NCBI RefSeq assembly: GCF_014218355.1
Contig: NZ_AP023368.1
Coordinates: 2,236,001-2,300,000, forward strand
DNA: 64,000 nucleotides
From: Anaerocolumna chitinilytica
Lineage (GTDB): Bacteria > Bacillota > Clostridia > Lachnospirales > Lachnospiraceae
Direction of reading: 5' to 3'
Below the pieces are notes generated by a model. It made no database searches. It was not told where the DNA came from and saw only the letters and a program-made list of their open reading frames with translations. Both the position numbers and the translations under genes were made by a program. Below are positions 35,963 through 46,111 of the stretch, one piece after another (the stretch's first letter is position 1; each line of letters begins with the position of its first letter).

Positions 35963-36793
35963 ATGAAACTTGGTATGTTTACATCCGGATATCAGAGAAA
36001 TCCGTTGGAACATTGTTTTGAAGATGCAAAACGGTTTGAGTATGACTTTATCGAACTATGGGGAGGACGGCCTCATGCTTATGCACCGGATTTGAAAGCT
36101 GGTGAAATTAACGAAGTGAAACGTCTGGTAGAGAAGTATCAGATGCCGGTTCTTGGCTATACACCAGAGCACAATGCCTATCCCTATAACTTTATGATTG
36201 GAAGTGAACACCAGAGACAGGATGCAGTTGATTATCTGAAACTCTGTCTGGATATGGCAAAAGAAATGAATTCCGATTATATGCTGATTTCTCCTGCACA
36301 CGCAGGATACCTTGCCAGCTATGAAGAGATATGGAACAGGATGGTTAAAACGATTCGAGAACTGACGGAACATGCAGAAAAGACAAAAGTGAAACTGGTA
36401 GTAGAAACATTAACTCCTTATGAGACGAATGCATTTAAAAGTGCAAATGATTTACTGGAATTATTTAAGCGTATTGATTCACCCTATCTTGTTGGAATGT
36501 GTGACCTCGTACCACCCTTTGTACAACATGAGAGCATCATGGCATATTTAGAAAAATTGGGAAAGAAAATGTACCACATGCACGTTATTGATGGTGAACA
36601 GGGAACGGATAGCCATATTGTGCCAGGAGAAGGATCAATACCACTTCCGGAATTATTCAAAGAATTAAACTATGCCGGATATGATGGAACTGTGACGCTG
36701 GAACTTGTGACGGGTTATATCAATGAGCCAAGACTTTATGCAAGAAGAGCCATTGATCAGGTTCGTACCTATATGAGGGATGCAGGATATTAA
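35963..36793 (+). CDS. frlC: Fructoselysine 3-epimerase FrlC-like sugar isomerase
   Basis: A 276-residue TIM-barrel isomerase/epimerase. Stretches such as GMFTSGYQRNP, FIELWGGRPHAYAPDL, YTPEHNAYPYNFMIGSE, ISPAHAGYL and VTGYINEPRLYARRA agree almost word for word with what I recall of E. coli FrlC, which interconverts psicoselysine and fructoselysine. Metal ligands Glu and His of this family fall in VVETLTPYE and MHVIDGE. GGAGAAGGGAG precedes the ATG. Among the most confident functional calls in this window. Confidence 0.92.
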   Translation: MKLGMFTSGYQRNPLEHCFEDAKRFEYDFIELWGGRPHAYAPDLKAGEINEVKRLVEKYQMPVLGYTPEHNAYPYNFMIGSEHQRQDAVDYLKLCLDMAKEMNSDYMLISPAHAGYLASYEEIWNRMVKTIRELTEHAEKTKVKLVVETLTPYETNAFKSANDLLELFKRIDSPYLVGMCDLVPPFVQHESIMAYLEKLGKKMYHMHVIDGEQGTDSHIVPGEGSIPLPELFKELNYAGYDGTVTLELVTGYINEPRLYARRAIDQVRTYMRDAGY

Positions 36794-36814
36794 AATAAGA
36801 AAAGAGGTAAAAAG

Positions 36815-37663
36815 ATGTTTATTGATATGCATGTCCATCCGGCTTTTTTTGAGCCAATCAATGAGGATGCCGGAGTAGAAGAAATGCGACATGAAGTGCT
36901 TAATATTCATAAAAACGGAACTGCGCCGCTGGCACATATATTCAATCAGATGAAGTGCGCTTCCTTAGATCGTCTCTGTCTTTTGCCGGAGGATTATTCC
37001 ACTGAGGTAGGACGAGCTGTTGTCACAAACGAAGAAATCCGAAGGCTCTTGGATTTGGCACCAGATAAATTTATTGGGTTTGCAGGGGCAGATCCATATG
37101 ATAAGAAGTCAGCGGATAAACTAGAGTACGCATTCACCGAACTTAAGCTGAGTGGTTTAAAACTTCATCCGTCCAGACAGCATTTTTATCCCAGTGATGC
37201 AATACTGGGACCTTTAATTGAAGTTTGTGAACGATATAATAAACCGATTATATTTCACAGCGGCTTATCGATTGAACCAAATACGTATACAAAGTATGCA
37301 AGACCGACAGAGTTTGAAGAACTGGCGGCAAATCATCCGAATTTAAGGATTTGCCTGGCGCATTTTGGATGGCCATGGGTACAGGAAACTGCCATGTTAA
37401 TGTTGAAATATCCTAATGTATATGCGGATACCGGACTTTTATATTTTGATAATGCCTATGAGTTTTATGAACGGGTATTTCACCAAGATATTCCGATAAC
37501 ATGGATTGATCGAAGTCTTCGCCATCAGGTTATGTTTGGAAGCAACAATCCACGATTTGAGCAGATACGCATGGCAGATGCAATCACAAAACTTGGATTC
37601 AGGGACAGCACACTGGAGCTTATAAAAGGTGGGAATGCACTGGAATTTTTGAATGGGCGGTAA
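36815..37663 (+). CDS. Amidohydrolase-2-family protein
   Basis: A 282-residue TIM-barrel hydrolase: DMHVHPAFF (HxH metal site), GLKLHPSRQHFYPSD, IIFHSGLS, ICLAHFGWPW. The normally conserved Asp of GSDxP near the C-terminus is Asn here (MFGSNNPRFEQ), so catalysis may be altered or metal-poor. GAGG precedes the ATG; the gene sits 22 bases after frlC. Possible decarboxylase or hydrolase in fructosamine processing; not established. Confidence 0.75.
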   Translation: MFIDMHVHPAFFEPINEDAGVEEMRHEVLNIHKNGTAPLAHIFNQMKCASLDRLCLLPEDYSTEVGRAVVTNEEIRRLLDLAPDKFIGFAGADPYDKKSADKLEYAFTELKLSGLKLHPSRQHFYPSDAILGPLIEVCERYNKPIIFHSGLSIEPNTYTKYARPTEFEELAANHPNLRICLAHFGWPWVQETAMLMLKYPNVYADTGLLYFDNAYEFYERVFHQDIPITWIDRSLRHQVMFGSNNPRFEQIRMADAITKLGFRDSTLELIKGGNALEFLNGR

Positions 37664-37679
37664 AAGGAGGTGTAAGCAG

Positions 37680-38108
37680 ATGGTTCAATTAAAGCAGATT
37701 AAGCTTTTAACAACCGAATATAATCAGTTTATTTTAATAACGGAACAGGTAATGGGGCTTGTACGCGAAAGCAACATAAAGAATGGAATGGTTCATGTAA
37801 TTACAAAACATACAACAACCGGAATTACCGTCAACGAATCACTGGAATGTCTGGAAAGTGACATCGAAGAGTTTTTGACACGCCTTGTTCCGGAACATTT
37901 ACCATATGCGCATGCCAGAATGCTTCCGGACTACGGCTCTACGGCGGGTAATCCCACCGGACATTTAAAGGCACATCTAACGGGTAACCATTGTCATTTT
38001 GTAATCAGTGATGGGGATGTCTTAAAAGGAGATGCACAGGATATCTATTTTTGTGAATTTGATGGACCAGCACAGCGAACAGTGTTGGTACAGGTAATCG
38101 GGGAGTAA
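37680..38108 (+). CDS. YjbQ/UPF0047 family protein
   Basis: A 142-residue protein with the UPF0047 signatures HTTTGITVNE, then PDYGSTAGNPTGHLKAHLTG and the C-terminal YFCEFDGPAQRTVLVQ. Members have been reported to have thiamine-phosphate synthase side activity, but their real role is unclear. AAAGGAGGTG before ATG 37680 decides the start; the upstream ATG at 37653 lies in the previous gene. Within the frl operon, so it may help the pathway. Confidence 0.82.
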   Translation: MVQLKQIKLLTTEYNQFILITEQVMGLVRESNIKNGMVHVITKHTTTGITVNESLECLESDIEEFLTRLVPEHLPYAHARMLPDYGSTAGNPTGHLKAHLTGNHCHFVISDGDVLKGDAQDIYFCEFDGPAQRTVLVQVIGE

Positions 38109-38175
38109 AGAAACAACATGCAATCATGCGTGATGTTGATAAAAAGGGTGGGCACTGTAAGCCTGAAAAAAATAA

Positions 38176-39540
<1,365 letters not shown>

Positions 39541-39640
39541 GATAACTTTTGTTATAAGGTGTGATTGACACTTGCTGGCAGATGACTTAAGATTTAACTA
39601 GGACAAAGTTAATCAATTAAGAAGAAAAGGAATATCTGCC

Positions 39641-40363
39641 ATGAGTATGGACAATCAAAGACCACGCGAAGATGCGATGGAAAAAATAGAAAGTTATATT
39701 ATTGAAAACAAATTAAAACCAAATGATAAATTACCTTCGGAACGAAATATGTGTATGATGTGGGAATTCAACCGTACCACCCTTCGAAGTGCCATCAAGC
39801 AGTTGATTTCGGAAGGAAAAATCTACAACAAGAATGGTTCCGGCACCTTTGTATCAAGAAAGAAGCTTATGAAAAATCTCCAGGATGTGGAAGGTTTTTA
39901 TGAGACGGCAAGGAAAGAAGACCGGATTGTTTTAAGTAAAATAATCAGTTCTGAGCTTTGTGAGACAACAAAAGAATTAGGAAGAAAAATGGAACTGCCA
40001 TTAGGACATAAGCTTTTACAGGTGATACGTGTCCGTTTTTTAGAAGAGGTTCCGGTGATGTATGAAACTTCATATCTGGATTATGAACGTTTTCCAGAAA
40101 TAGACAAATATATAACAGAGACTTCTTCGCTGTATCAGATACTTGTAAAAGTATATGGCTTGGATATTACGGGGGGAAAAGAAAAATTAAGCATTGCTTA
40201 TTGTGATGAAAAAGAAGCACATTATCTTGAGATTAATGAAGGTGCTCCGGTTATTTATCAGACGGGTGTTGCGGTTGATGAAAATGGTAAGATATTTGAA
40301 TATTTTAAATCTATTACCCGCTCAGAGTATGTCTGCTTTGCCAGCGAATTAAAGCGGCTCTAA
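39641..40363 (+). CDS. GntR/UTRA-family regulator (FrlR-like)
   Basis: A 240-residue regulator: N-terminal winged helix (DKLPSERNMCMMWEFNRTTLRSAIKQLISEGKI) and a C-terminal UTRA ligand domain typical of HutC-type GntR proteins that bind sugar phosphates. AAAGGA precedes the ATG. Encoded inside the operon, likely its repressor, sensing a phosphorylated fructosamine. Confidence 0.85.
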   Translation: MSMDNQRPREDAMEKIESYIIENKLKPNDKLPSERNMCMMWEFNRTTLRSAIKQLISEGKIYNKNGSGTFVSRKKLMKNLQDVEGFYETARKEDRIVLSKIISSELCETTKELGRKMELPLGHKLLQVIRVRFLEEVPVMYETSYLDYERFPEIDKYITETSSLYQILVKVYGLDITGGKEKLSIAYCDEKEAHYLEINEGAPVIYQTGVAVDENGKIFEYFKSITRSEYVCFASELKRL

Positions 40364-40388
40364 GCGGGTGATTGAAGGAGGACTTGCG

Positions 40389-41174
40389 ATGAAGATAGCA
40401 GCGGTTGGGGATAATTGTATGGATGTATATGACGGTTTGGGTGACGCTTATCCAGGTGGAAATCCAGTAAACGTTGCGGTATATTTTGTAAGGCTTGGTG
40501 GTGAGGCTTCCTATACGGGTGCAGTCGGAACGGACGTATATGGAAAACGAATGAAGGATGCGATTGGGGCAAAAGGTGTTGATACATCCCACATTCATTT
40601 TCTGGAAGGAACTACAGCAATTACCCATGTGGAGCTAAAGGACGGAGACCGTGTCTTTGGAGACTATGAGGAAGGCGTTCTTGCCGATTTTAAATTAACA
40701 CAGGAAGATATCGATTTTCTTTGCAGTCAGGACTTGGTTGTATCGGGACTATGGGGAAATGTGGAACATAATTTAGCAGAAATTCGCAAACGGGGTGTAA
40801 AAGTTGCTTTTGATGCTGCAACAAGGCCAGATGATGAAGCATCATTAATAGCAATACCACATGTGAATTATTTGTTTTTTGCGACAGATGACTCAGAGAC
40901 AGAAGAGCTGAGAGAAAAAATGATTGAGATTTACAAAAAGGGTCCCGAGCTTGTAATTGCAACATTAGGAGAGCGTGGAAGCATTGTATATGATGGAACT
41001 GAATTTGTCCGGTTTGGAATCATTCCATGTAATGTGGTAGATACAATGGGAGCCGGAGATAGCTATATAGCAGGATTTTTAAAAGGTATATTAGAAGAAA
41101 AAACCATAGAAGAATGTATGAAAATGGGAGCCTCCAATTCCAGTATTACGCTGGAATATCGGGGAGCTTGGTAG
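40389..41174 (+). CDS. frlD: Fructoselysine 6-kinase FrlD-like
   Basis: A 261-residue PfkB kinase. AVGDNCMDVYDGLGDAYPGG, NPVNVAVYFVRLGG, DRVFGDYEEGVLADF, VVDTMGAGDSYIAGF and the C-terminal SSITLEYRGAW match E. coli FrlD closely, more so than the kinase at 35104. It phosphorylates fructoselysine to fructoselysine 6-phosphate in the cytoplasm. GGAGG precedes ATG 40389. Confidence 0.9.
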   Translation: MKIAAVGDNCMDVYDGLGDAYPGGNPVNVAVYFVRLGGEASYTGAVGTDVYGKRMKDAIGAKGVDTSHIHFLEGTTAITHVELKDGDRVFGDYEEGVLADFKLTQEDIDFLCSQDLVVSGLWGNVEHNLAEIRKRGVKVAFDAATRPDDEASLIAIPHVNYLFFATDDSETEELREKMIEIYKKGPELVIATLGERGSIVYDGTEFVRFGIIPCNVVDTMGAGDSYIAGFLKGILEEKTIEECMKMGASNSSITLEYRGAW

Positions 41175-41192
41175 AACGGAAGGAGATTTACG

Positions 41193-41921
41193 TTGAAAAA
41201 GTCAGCAGAAATAGATTATCAGTCATCCATTTACTTACAGCTAAGGGAAGTTGTAAGAAATAAAATTGAAGAGGGAGAATATCTTCCTGGTACAGCAATT
41301 CCATCCGAGAATGCATTGGCAGATATGTATGGAATTAATAGGCTTACTGTGCGCAATGCAATTGATGAATTGGTAAATGAAGGTCTGTTAAAGCGGGTAC
41401 AGGGAAAGGGTGTTTATGTCCTTGCACCAATTGAGCGTGACTTAGAAGTCTTAGGCGGTTTTTCACAAACCATGTATGATAAAAATCTGCAGCCAAAGAC
41501 GAAAATCTTACAAAGAGGCCAACGTAAAGCCGGAAGTAAATATGCCGAGATGTTCAAAATCAACGAAGAAGACGATTTGTATTATATAAAACGCCTGGAT
41601 TATGCTAATGGAGAAGCAATCGCCTTGCAGGAGATTTTTGTCCCATATAATCTTGTGCCGAAAATGGAAGGAATAGACCCTTCCGTATTCAGTATGTTTG
41701 AAATCTATAAATTTTATGGGATAAATCCGGTAAGGGCATGGCAGACTCTTGATTTGGTAAGTTTGACACAGGCGGATGCGAGACTTCTTGATATTACGAA
41801 AGATCAGACCGTATTTCTATTTTCTTGTATTACATATGATGAAAGCGAAAATGTTATAGAATATTCTCGTTCGTATACAAGAGGAGATAAATGTAATTTC
41901 ACGGTACATTTTCATAAATAA
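41193..41921 (+). CDS. Second GntR/UTRA-family regulator of the frl locus
   Basis: A 242-residue regulator starting at TTG 41193 with GGAG upstream. Winged helix (AIPSENALADMYGINRLTVRNAIDELVNEGLLKRVQGKGVYV) and UTRA domain (YYIKRLDYANGEAIALQEIF). Two GntR genes in one operon suggest separate control of two substrates or feedback on each kinase. Cotranscribed with frlB, 18 bases downstream. Confidence 0.85.
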   Translation: MKKSAEIDYQSSIYLQLREVVRNKIEEGEYLPGTAIPSENALADMYGINRLTVRNAIDELVNEGLLKRVQGKGVYVLAPIERDLEVLGGFSQTMYDKNLQPKTKILQRGQRKAGSKYAEMFKINEEDDLYYIKRLDYANGEAIALQEIFVPYNLVPKMEGIDPSVFSMFEIYKFYGINPVRAWQTLDLVSLTQADARLLDITKDQTVFLFSCITYDESENVIEYSRSYTRGDKCNFTVHFHK

Positions 41922-41939
41922 AGCAGATAGGAGTAAATT

Positions 41940-42953
41940 ATGTTAAAATTCAATGAACAACAACAAATAGATAGTGTGAAGGGTGCTTTAATGATCCGTC
42001 CTCAAATAGAAAAAGCAGTTGATGAAATCCAAAAAGAGGGATTTGACGGACTCTATTTTATAGGAATTGGAGGTACATGGGCTTCTGGTATGCAGGTTGA
42101 GGTATATTTAAGAGGAAGAAGTTCATTACCGGTATATGTGGAAAATGCTGCGGAATTTATTACCACTGGAAATAAGCGTTTTACCAATAAATCAGTAGTC
42201 ATTTTTTCTTCTGTAACAGGAAGCACAACAGAGATGGTAGATGCCATAAAAAAAGCGAAAGAGGTAGGAGCAAGAGTGTTGGGCTTTATTGATGTAGAAG
42301 ATACACCACTGGCAAAATTATGTGATACCTGCATTTCTTATCCGATGAATGAACAATTAAAATTTTACATGGTAGCAAACCGATTAATGTATAACAATGG
42401 TGAATTTCCGGATTATGATATTTATAATCAGGAAATGGAGAAATATCTTCCTATGGCCCTTGTAGAAGTTGAAAAGAAAGCCGACGAATGGGCAGCGGTA
42501 TACGCAAAAGAAAAATACCAATACTATAAAGAGCATCCGGATATGCCGCATTACTTCATCGGTGCGGGTAACCAATGGGGAGCCACCTATTCGTATGCGA
42601 TGTGTTACTGGGAGGAACAGCTCTGGATTCGAACAAAATCAATTACTTCCGCTGAATTTTTCCATGGAATGCTGGAGATAATCGAGGCAGAAACACCTGT
42701 AACCGTATTTATTGGGGAAGATGAACAAAGACCATTGTCCGAGCGGGTTGCTGCATTTTTACCGAAGGTATGTAAGAATTATACCGTAATTGATACCAAA
42801 GACTATGAACTGAAAGGTATTCGGTCTGAGTATAGAGGATCTGTTTCTCATTTGGTAATGCATGCAGTCAATAATCGTGTAGATGCCTACATGGAAAAAG
42901 AATTCAGACACCCAATGGTTATTCGACGTTATTATCGACAGTTCAATTATTAA
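41940..42953 (+). CDS. frlB: SIS-domain fructoselysine 6-phosphate deglycase-like
   Basis: A 337-residue protein with two SIS domains (first: GLYFIGIGGTWASGMQVEVY and FSSVTGSTTEMVDAIKKAKE; second: HYFIGAGNQWGATYSYAMCY). SAEFFHGMLEIIE is the conserved FrlB/GlmS-C motif and the C-terminal REFRHPMVIRRYYRQFNY resembles the FrlB tail. It would split the 6-phosphate to glucose 6-phosphate and the amino acid. Last gene of the operon; a terminator follows. Confidence 0.88.
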   Translation: MLKFNEQQQIDSVKGALMIRPQIEKAVDEIQKEGFDGLYFIGIGGTWASGMQVEVYLRGRSSLPVYVENAAEFITTGNKRFTNKSVVIFSSVTGSTTEMVDAIKKAKEVGARVLGFIDVEDTPLAKLCDTCISYPMNEQLKFYMVANRLMYNNGEFPDYDIYNQEMEKYLPMALVEVEKKADEWAAVYAKEKYQYYKEHPDMPHYFIGAGNQWGATYSYAMCYWEEQLWIRTKSITSAEFFHGMLEIIEAETPVTVFIGEDEQRPLSERVAAFLPKVCKNYTVIDTKDYELKGIRSEYRGSVSHLVMHAVNNRVDAYMEKEFRHPMVIRRYYRQFNY

Positions 42954-43007
42954 GATTATTTTTAATAAAAACTGAGATGTTCTGAAATTTAATAGGTACA
43001 ATAAAAA

Positions 43008-43049
43008 TGCTAGGGAAACTAAGCTTTAACAAGTTCCCTGGCATTTTTA
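43008..43049 (+). terminator. Terminator of the frl operon
   Basis: TGCTAGGGAA (43008-43017) pairs with TTCCCTGGCA (43034-43043), with one mismatch, followed by TTTTTAT. The next 150 bases contain a GTTTACAAAGACTTTGAAA segment that also occurs after the RHS hairpin (see findings). Confidence 0.8.
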
Positions 43050-43201
43050 TTGGTGTGTTGTTTTATTGCAGTTTTTCAAGTTTACAAAGACTTTGAAATA
43101 CATCACTAAATTTGTTTTAGTACATAAAGGTATCTGCACATTTTGTATGGAAAGGATAATAATTCAAATTTTTGATTGACATTAGATGCGCTTATGAATA
43201 T

Positions 43202-43252
43202 AGTAGTATCATACTACTTATATATATTAGTAGTAAGAATTAATAGTAGTAG
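43202..43252. promoter_or_regulatory. AGTAGTAT operator cluster upstream of cysK
   Basis: Perfect inverted repeat AGTAGTAT and ATACTACT separated by one C (43202-43218), then TAGTAGTAA at 43229-43237 and TAGTAGTAGG nearer the ATG. This is a strong operator candidate, probably for the PadR protein encoded downstream. A -35-like TTGACA (43177-43182) lies upstream. Confidence 0.55.
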
Positions 43253-43263
43253 GAGGTGTTCAT

Positions 43264-44190
43264 TTGAAGAAAATATACGAGAGTCTTACAGACCTAATTG
43301 GGAATACTCCTTTATTAAGGCTTTCCCACTACGAAAGTGGATTACAAGCCGAGCTTATTGCGAAGCTGGAGTACTTTAATCCTGGCGGAAGCGTTAAAGA
43401 CAGAATCGGGCTGGCAATGATTGAGGAGGCAGAAAAACAGGGACTATTGACAAAGAATTCCGTGATTATAGAGCCGACTAGCGGAAATACCGGAATCGCA
43501 TTGTCCTGTGTAGCTGCGGTAAAAGGTTATCAGGTAATCATTGTTCTGCCGGAGACATTCAGTCATGAACGACGCAAGTTGCTTACTGCTTTGGGAGCCC
43601 AATTGGTTTTAACTCCAGGTAGTGAAGGAATGCCAGGCGCAATCAGAAAAGCAGGAGAATTAGCCCAAAGCATACCCGGTTCTTTTATCCCTCAACAGTT
43701 TAGAAATCCTGCTAATCCTGAAATTCACCGTAAGACTACTGCTGAGGAGATATGGCGGGATACCGAAGGAGAAATCGATTTTTTTGTAGGCGGAGTCGGA
43801 ACAGGCGGAACTATTACCGGAGTTGGAGAAGCTTTAAAAAAGAAAAAGCCTGATATTAAGATAATCGCAGTGGAACCTTTTGATTCACCTATTTTATCCT
43901 CAGGAAAATCCGGAGTGCACAAGCTTCAGGGATTGGCTCCTAGTTTTATTCCTGACATATATAATCCGGGAGTTGTTGATGAAATTATTTCTGTAAAGAC
44001 TGAAGAAGCTTATGAGGCTTCAAAATTGCTTGCGAAAAAAGAAGGCCTACTTGTCGGGATATCGTCGGGGGCTGCCGCTTTTGCTGCCTCCCGTGTGGCA
44101 GCCAGAGAAGAAAACAAAGGCAAAACGGTCGTGGTACTGTTACCTGATACGGGCGAAAGGTATCTATCCACACCAATGTATGAAGGTTAA
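43264..44190 (+). CDS. cysK: Cysteine synthase A (O-acetylserine sulfhydrylase)
   Basis: A 308-residue PLP enzyme making cysteine from O-acetylserine and sulfide. PLP Lys45 in FNPGGSVKDR, TSGNTGIALS phosphate loop, GGVGTGGTITGVGEAL and VGISSGAAAFA are all standard. The start is a TTG at 43264 with AGGAGG upstream. Expressed with a PadR regulator gene, an unusual partner for cysK. Confidence 0.93.
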   Translation: MKKIYESLTDLIGNTPLLRLSHYESGLQAELIAKLEYFNPGGSVKDRIGLAMIEEAEKQGLLTKNSVIIEPTSGNTGIALSCVAAVKGYQVIIVLPETFSHERRKLLTALGAQLVLTPGSEGMPGAIRKAGELAQSIPGSFIPQQFRNPANPEIHRKTTAEEIWRDTEGEIDFFVGGVGTGGTITGVGEALKKKKPDIKIIAVEPFDSPILSSGKSGVHKLQGLAPSFIPDIYNPGVVDEIISVKTEEAYEASKLLAKKEGLLVGISSGAAAFAASRVAAREENKGKTVVVLLPDTGERYLSTPMYEG

Positions 44191-44206
44191 GTACAAGGAG
44201 GCTAGA

Positions 44207-44776
44207 ATGGTTTCGAAATTATCAAAATATGTTATGGGGTTGCTTCATAAAAGACCCATGAATCCATATGAAGTCGCTAAACTGTCGGACAAAGAGGTAA
44301 TTCAAAGATGGTTTCCGATGACGGCGGCATCAATTTACACAACAATTAAGAATCTTGAAAAAAAGGGATACATCGCTGGTAAAAGTGTTCAGGAGGGGAA
44401 TTTTCCGGTAAAAACAGTATATTCATTATCCGAATCCGGGGAAAAAGAACTGAGTGAGGATCTGGCAAATGGTTTAGCCTCCTACGAAGCGGAAGCTAGC
44501 AATTTCGGCATAGCACTTTTTCATATAAGCTCGATTGAAAAAAAGGACGCACTAAGTTACTTAAGAGAGCGCCTTGTCAAATTAGAGACGCTGCTTTCGG
44601 ACACACAGGAACATCTCGAGCTTTACGCCACAAAAATACCGTTTAACATGAAGATGATGCTGATCTACCAGCAAAATCGATTGCTGATGGAAATCAAAAC
44701 AACGGAGGAGCTAATTATTGAAATTGAGAAGGATGAAAAATGGGATTATTCTTTTACACAATATTTGGATTCGTAA
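44207..44776 (+). CDS. PadR-family transcriptional regulator
   Basis: A 189-residue PadR protein. VMGLLHKRPMNPYEVAKLS and the winged helix (AASIYTTIKNLEKKGYIAGKSV) mark the domain; the long C-terminal helical region (YLRERLVKLETLL...LQQNRLLMEI) is the dimerisation arm. AAGGAGG precedes ATG 44207. Cotranscribed with cysK; the AGTAGTAT site upstream of cysK is its likely target. Confidence 0.85.
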   Translation: MVSKLSKYVMGLLHKRPMNPYEVAKLSDKEVIQRWFPMTAASIYTTIKNLEKKGYIAGKSVQEGNFPVKTVYSLSESGEKELSEDLANGLASYEAEASNFGIALFHISSIEKKDALSYLRERLVKLETLLSDTQEHLELYATKIPFNMKMMLIYQQNRLLMEIKTTEELIIEIEKDEKWDYSFTQYLDS

Positions 44777-44863
44777 TTAACCTCGGTTCTCAACTTTATA
44801 GAATGATAAACTTGTAGCTAAGAAGCCAAATTAAAAAATGAGAGCATATTAAGGGAGGATTAT

Positions 44864-45448
44864 ATGTCGCATAAAATATTGATTATTAACGGAAGTCCTC
44901 GAAGGAATGGAAATACTTCGATTGCGGTTCATTGGGTGCAGGAAGGAGCAAATTCAAAAGGTGCTACTGTTGATATATTAAATCTAACATCAATGAAGAA
45001 TGTGGGTAATGGTTGTATTGGCTGTAGAAGATGCCAAAATTCAGATGAATATCGTTGCTTCATTAACGATGATATTTCTCAAGCAGTGTACGCAATGACA
45101 GATTATGATGTTATTGTGTTTGCAATGCCATTGTATTTTGGAACGGTTCCTGCTCAGATGAAGAGTTTTATGGATCGTATGTATAGTCATATTAAAATTA
45201 ATAACGGTCATATGGCTAATCCTAAATTTGAAAACAAGGCTTTTGTTATTATTGCAACCACAGGAGCCGAGAATAGCAACGGTCTGCCACTTCTGGAGGA
45301 ATATATGAAGGATTTCGCATTGGAGTTCAAAACCAGGTTGTATTCATTTGTTATCCCGTCTTGTAACGCAGATCGAAATGTGCTTTTAGAAAAAATTGAT
45401 GTCAGGGAGCAGGCAGAGTACTTTGGCGAAAAATTAGCGAATATTTAA
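44864..45448 (+). CDS. NAD(P)H-dependent flavodoxin-fold reductase
   Basis: A 194-residue protein: IINGSPRRNGNTSIAV is the FMN phosphate loop, CIGCRRCQNSDEYRCFIND the usual Cys-rich segment of the flavodoxin-family iron-sulfur-type reductases, and FAMPLYFGTVPAQMKSFMDR the second flavin loop. GGGAGG precedes the ATG. Cytoplasmic FMN reductase; partner unknown. Its stop overlaps the next ATG by one base. Confidence 0.88.
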   Translation: MSHKILIINGSPRRNGNTSIAVHWVQEGANSKGATVDILNLTSMKNVGNGCIGCRRCQNSDEYRCFINDDISQAVYAMTDYDVIVFAMPLYFGTVPAQMKSFMDRMYSHIKINNGHMANPKFENKAFVIIATTGAENSNGLPLLEEYMKDFALEFKTRLYSFVIPSCNADRNVLLEKIDVREQAEYFGEKLANI

Positions 45449-45744
45449 TGAAAGGGGAATGGATAGAAGATTTCATTGAGCTTTCAGATGAAGGTTATGA
45501 AGAAGCTATCGTTCAATTTTTACAAGATAACGAGATAACAATTGACGATTTTGAGTATGTTGGGAAATGTGATTCTGAATGTCCACAATGTGATGCGGAA
45601 AGCTTTAGTGTCTGTCGAAGGGATATAGGTTTCATTAAAGAAGGTAAAATATTTACTTTTGATATAGAAGCAGCTGATGAAACATTAGACTTCGTTATAT
45701 ACTGGTGCAATAAATGTGGTAAGTGGACTACTTATATTGAGTAA
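45448..45744 (+). CDS. Small zinc-ribbon-like hypothetical protein
   Basis: A 98-residue acidic protein overlapping the previous gene (TAATG). Cys pairs CDSECPQCDAE and YWCNKCGKW resemble a zinc ribbon. It is translationally coupled to the flavodoxin-like gene, but I do not recognise the family. Confidence 0.65.
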   Translation: MKGEWIEDFIELSDEGYEEAIVQFLQDNEITIDDFEYVGKCDSECPQCDAESFSVCRRDIGFIKEGKIFTFDIEAADETLDFVIYWCNKCGKWTTYIE

Positions 45745-45815
45745 CGCATGAATAGAACTGTGCTCTGGAATTTCTTGAGCCAAGACTGATTTTAGAATAT
45801 TAAAGGATTGCTGTT

Positions 45816-46111
45816 TTGGAAAATAAGCAAATGATGGAGTTAGAATGCTATGATACTTTAAATGATGAAAGAATTTTAAATGTTACATGTACTGATAATA
45901 AAGAGAAAATGATAACACTAAGAAATGTTCACAAAAATTTGTTGATTGATGAATCTCGAAGTCAAATAGACAGCAAATCAGATTTTTTTGCTATGCCAGA
46001 GAATCAGTTGTTAAAAAATTGATGGAAGCTGCTGATTATCTTCCCTGTGATTACAAAATTGTAGTTAAAGAAGCATATAGACCGCTATCTTCCAAGAGTA
46101 GACTATCTTAA
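45816..46111 (+). pseudogene. Broken D-Ala-D-Ala dipeptidase-like (M15/VanX-type) gene
   Basis: A 68-codon first part (MENKQMMELECYDTLNDERI) stops at 46020-46022; shifting by one base at an A-tract (AAAAAA, 46014-46020), the frame continues LMEAADYLPCDYKIVVKEAYRPLSSKSR, the region around the conserved Arg-Pro of M15 dipeptidases. It then stops at 46111, before the catalytic His/Asp and zinc sites, so about 100 residues are missing. Frameshift plus truncation. Confidence 0.6.
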
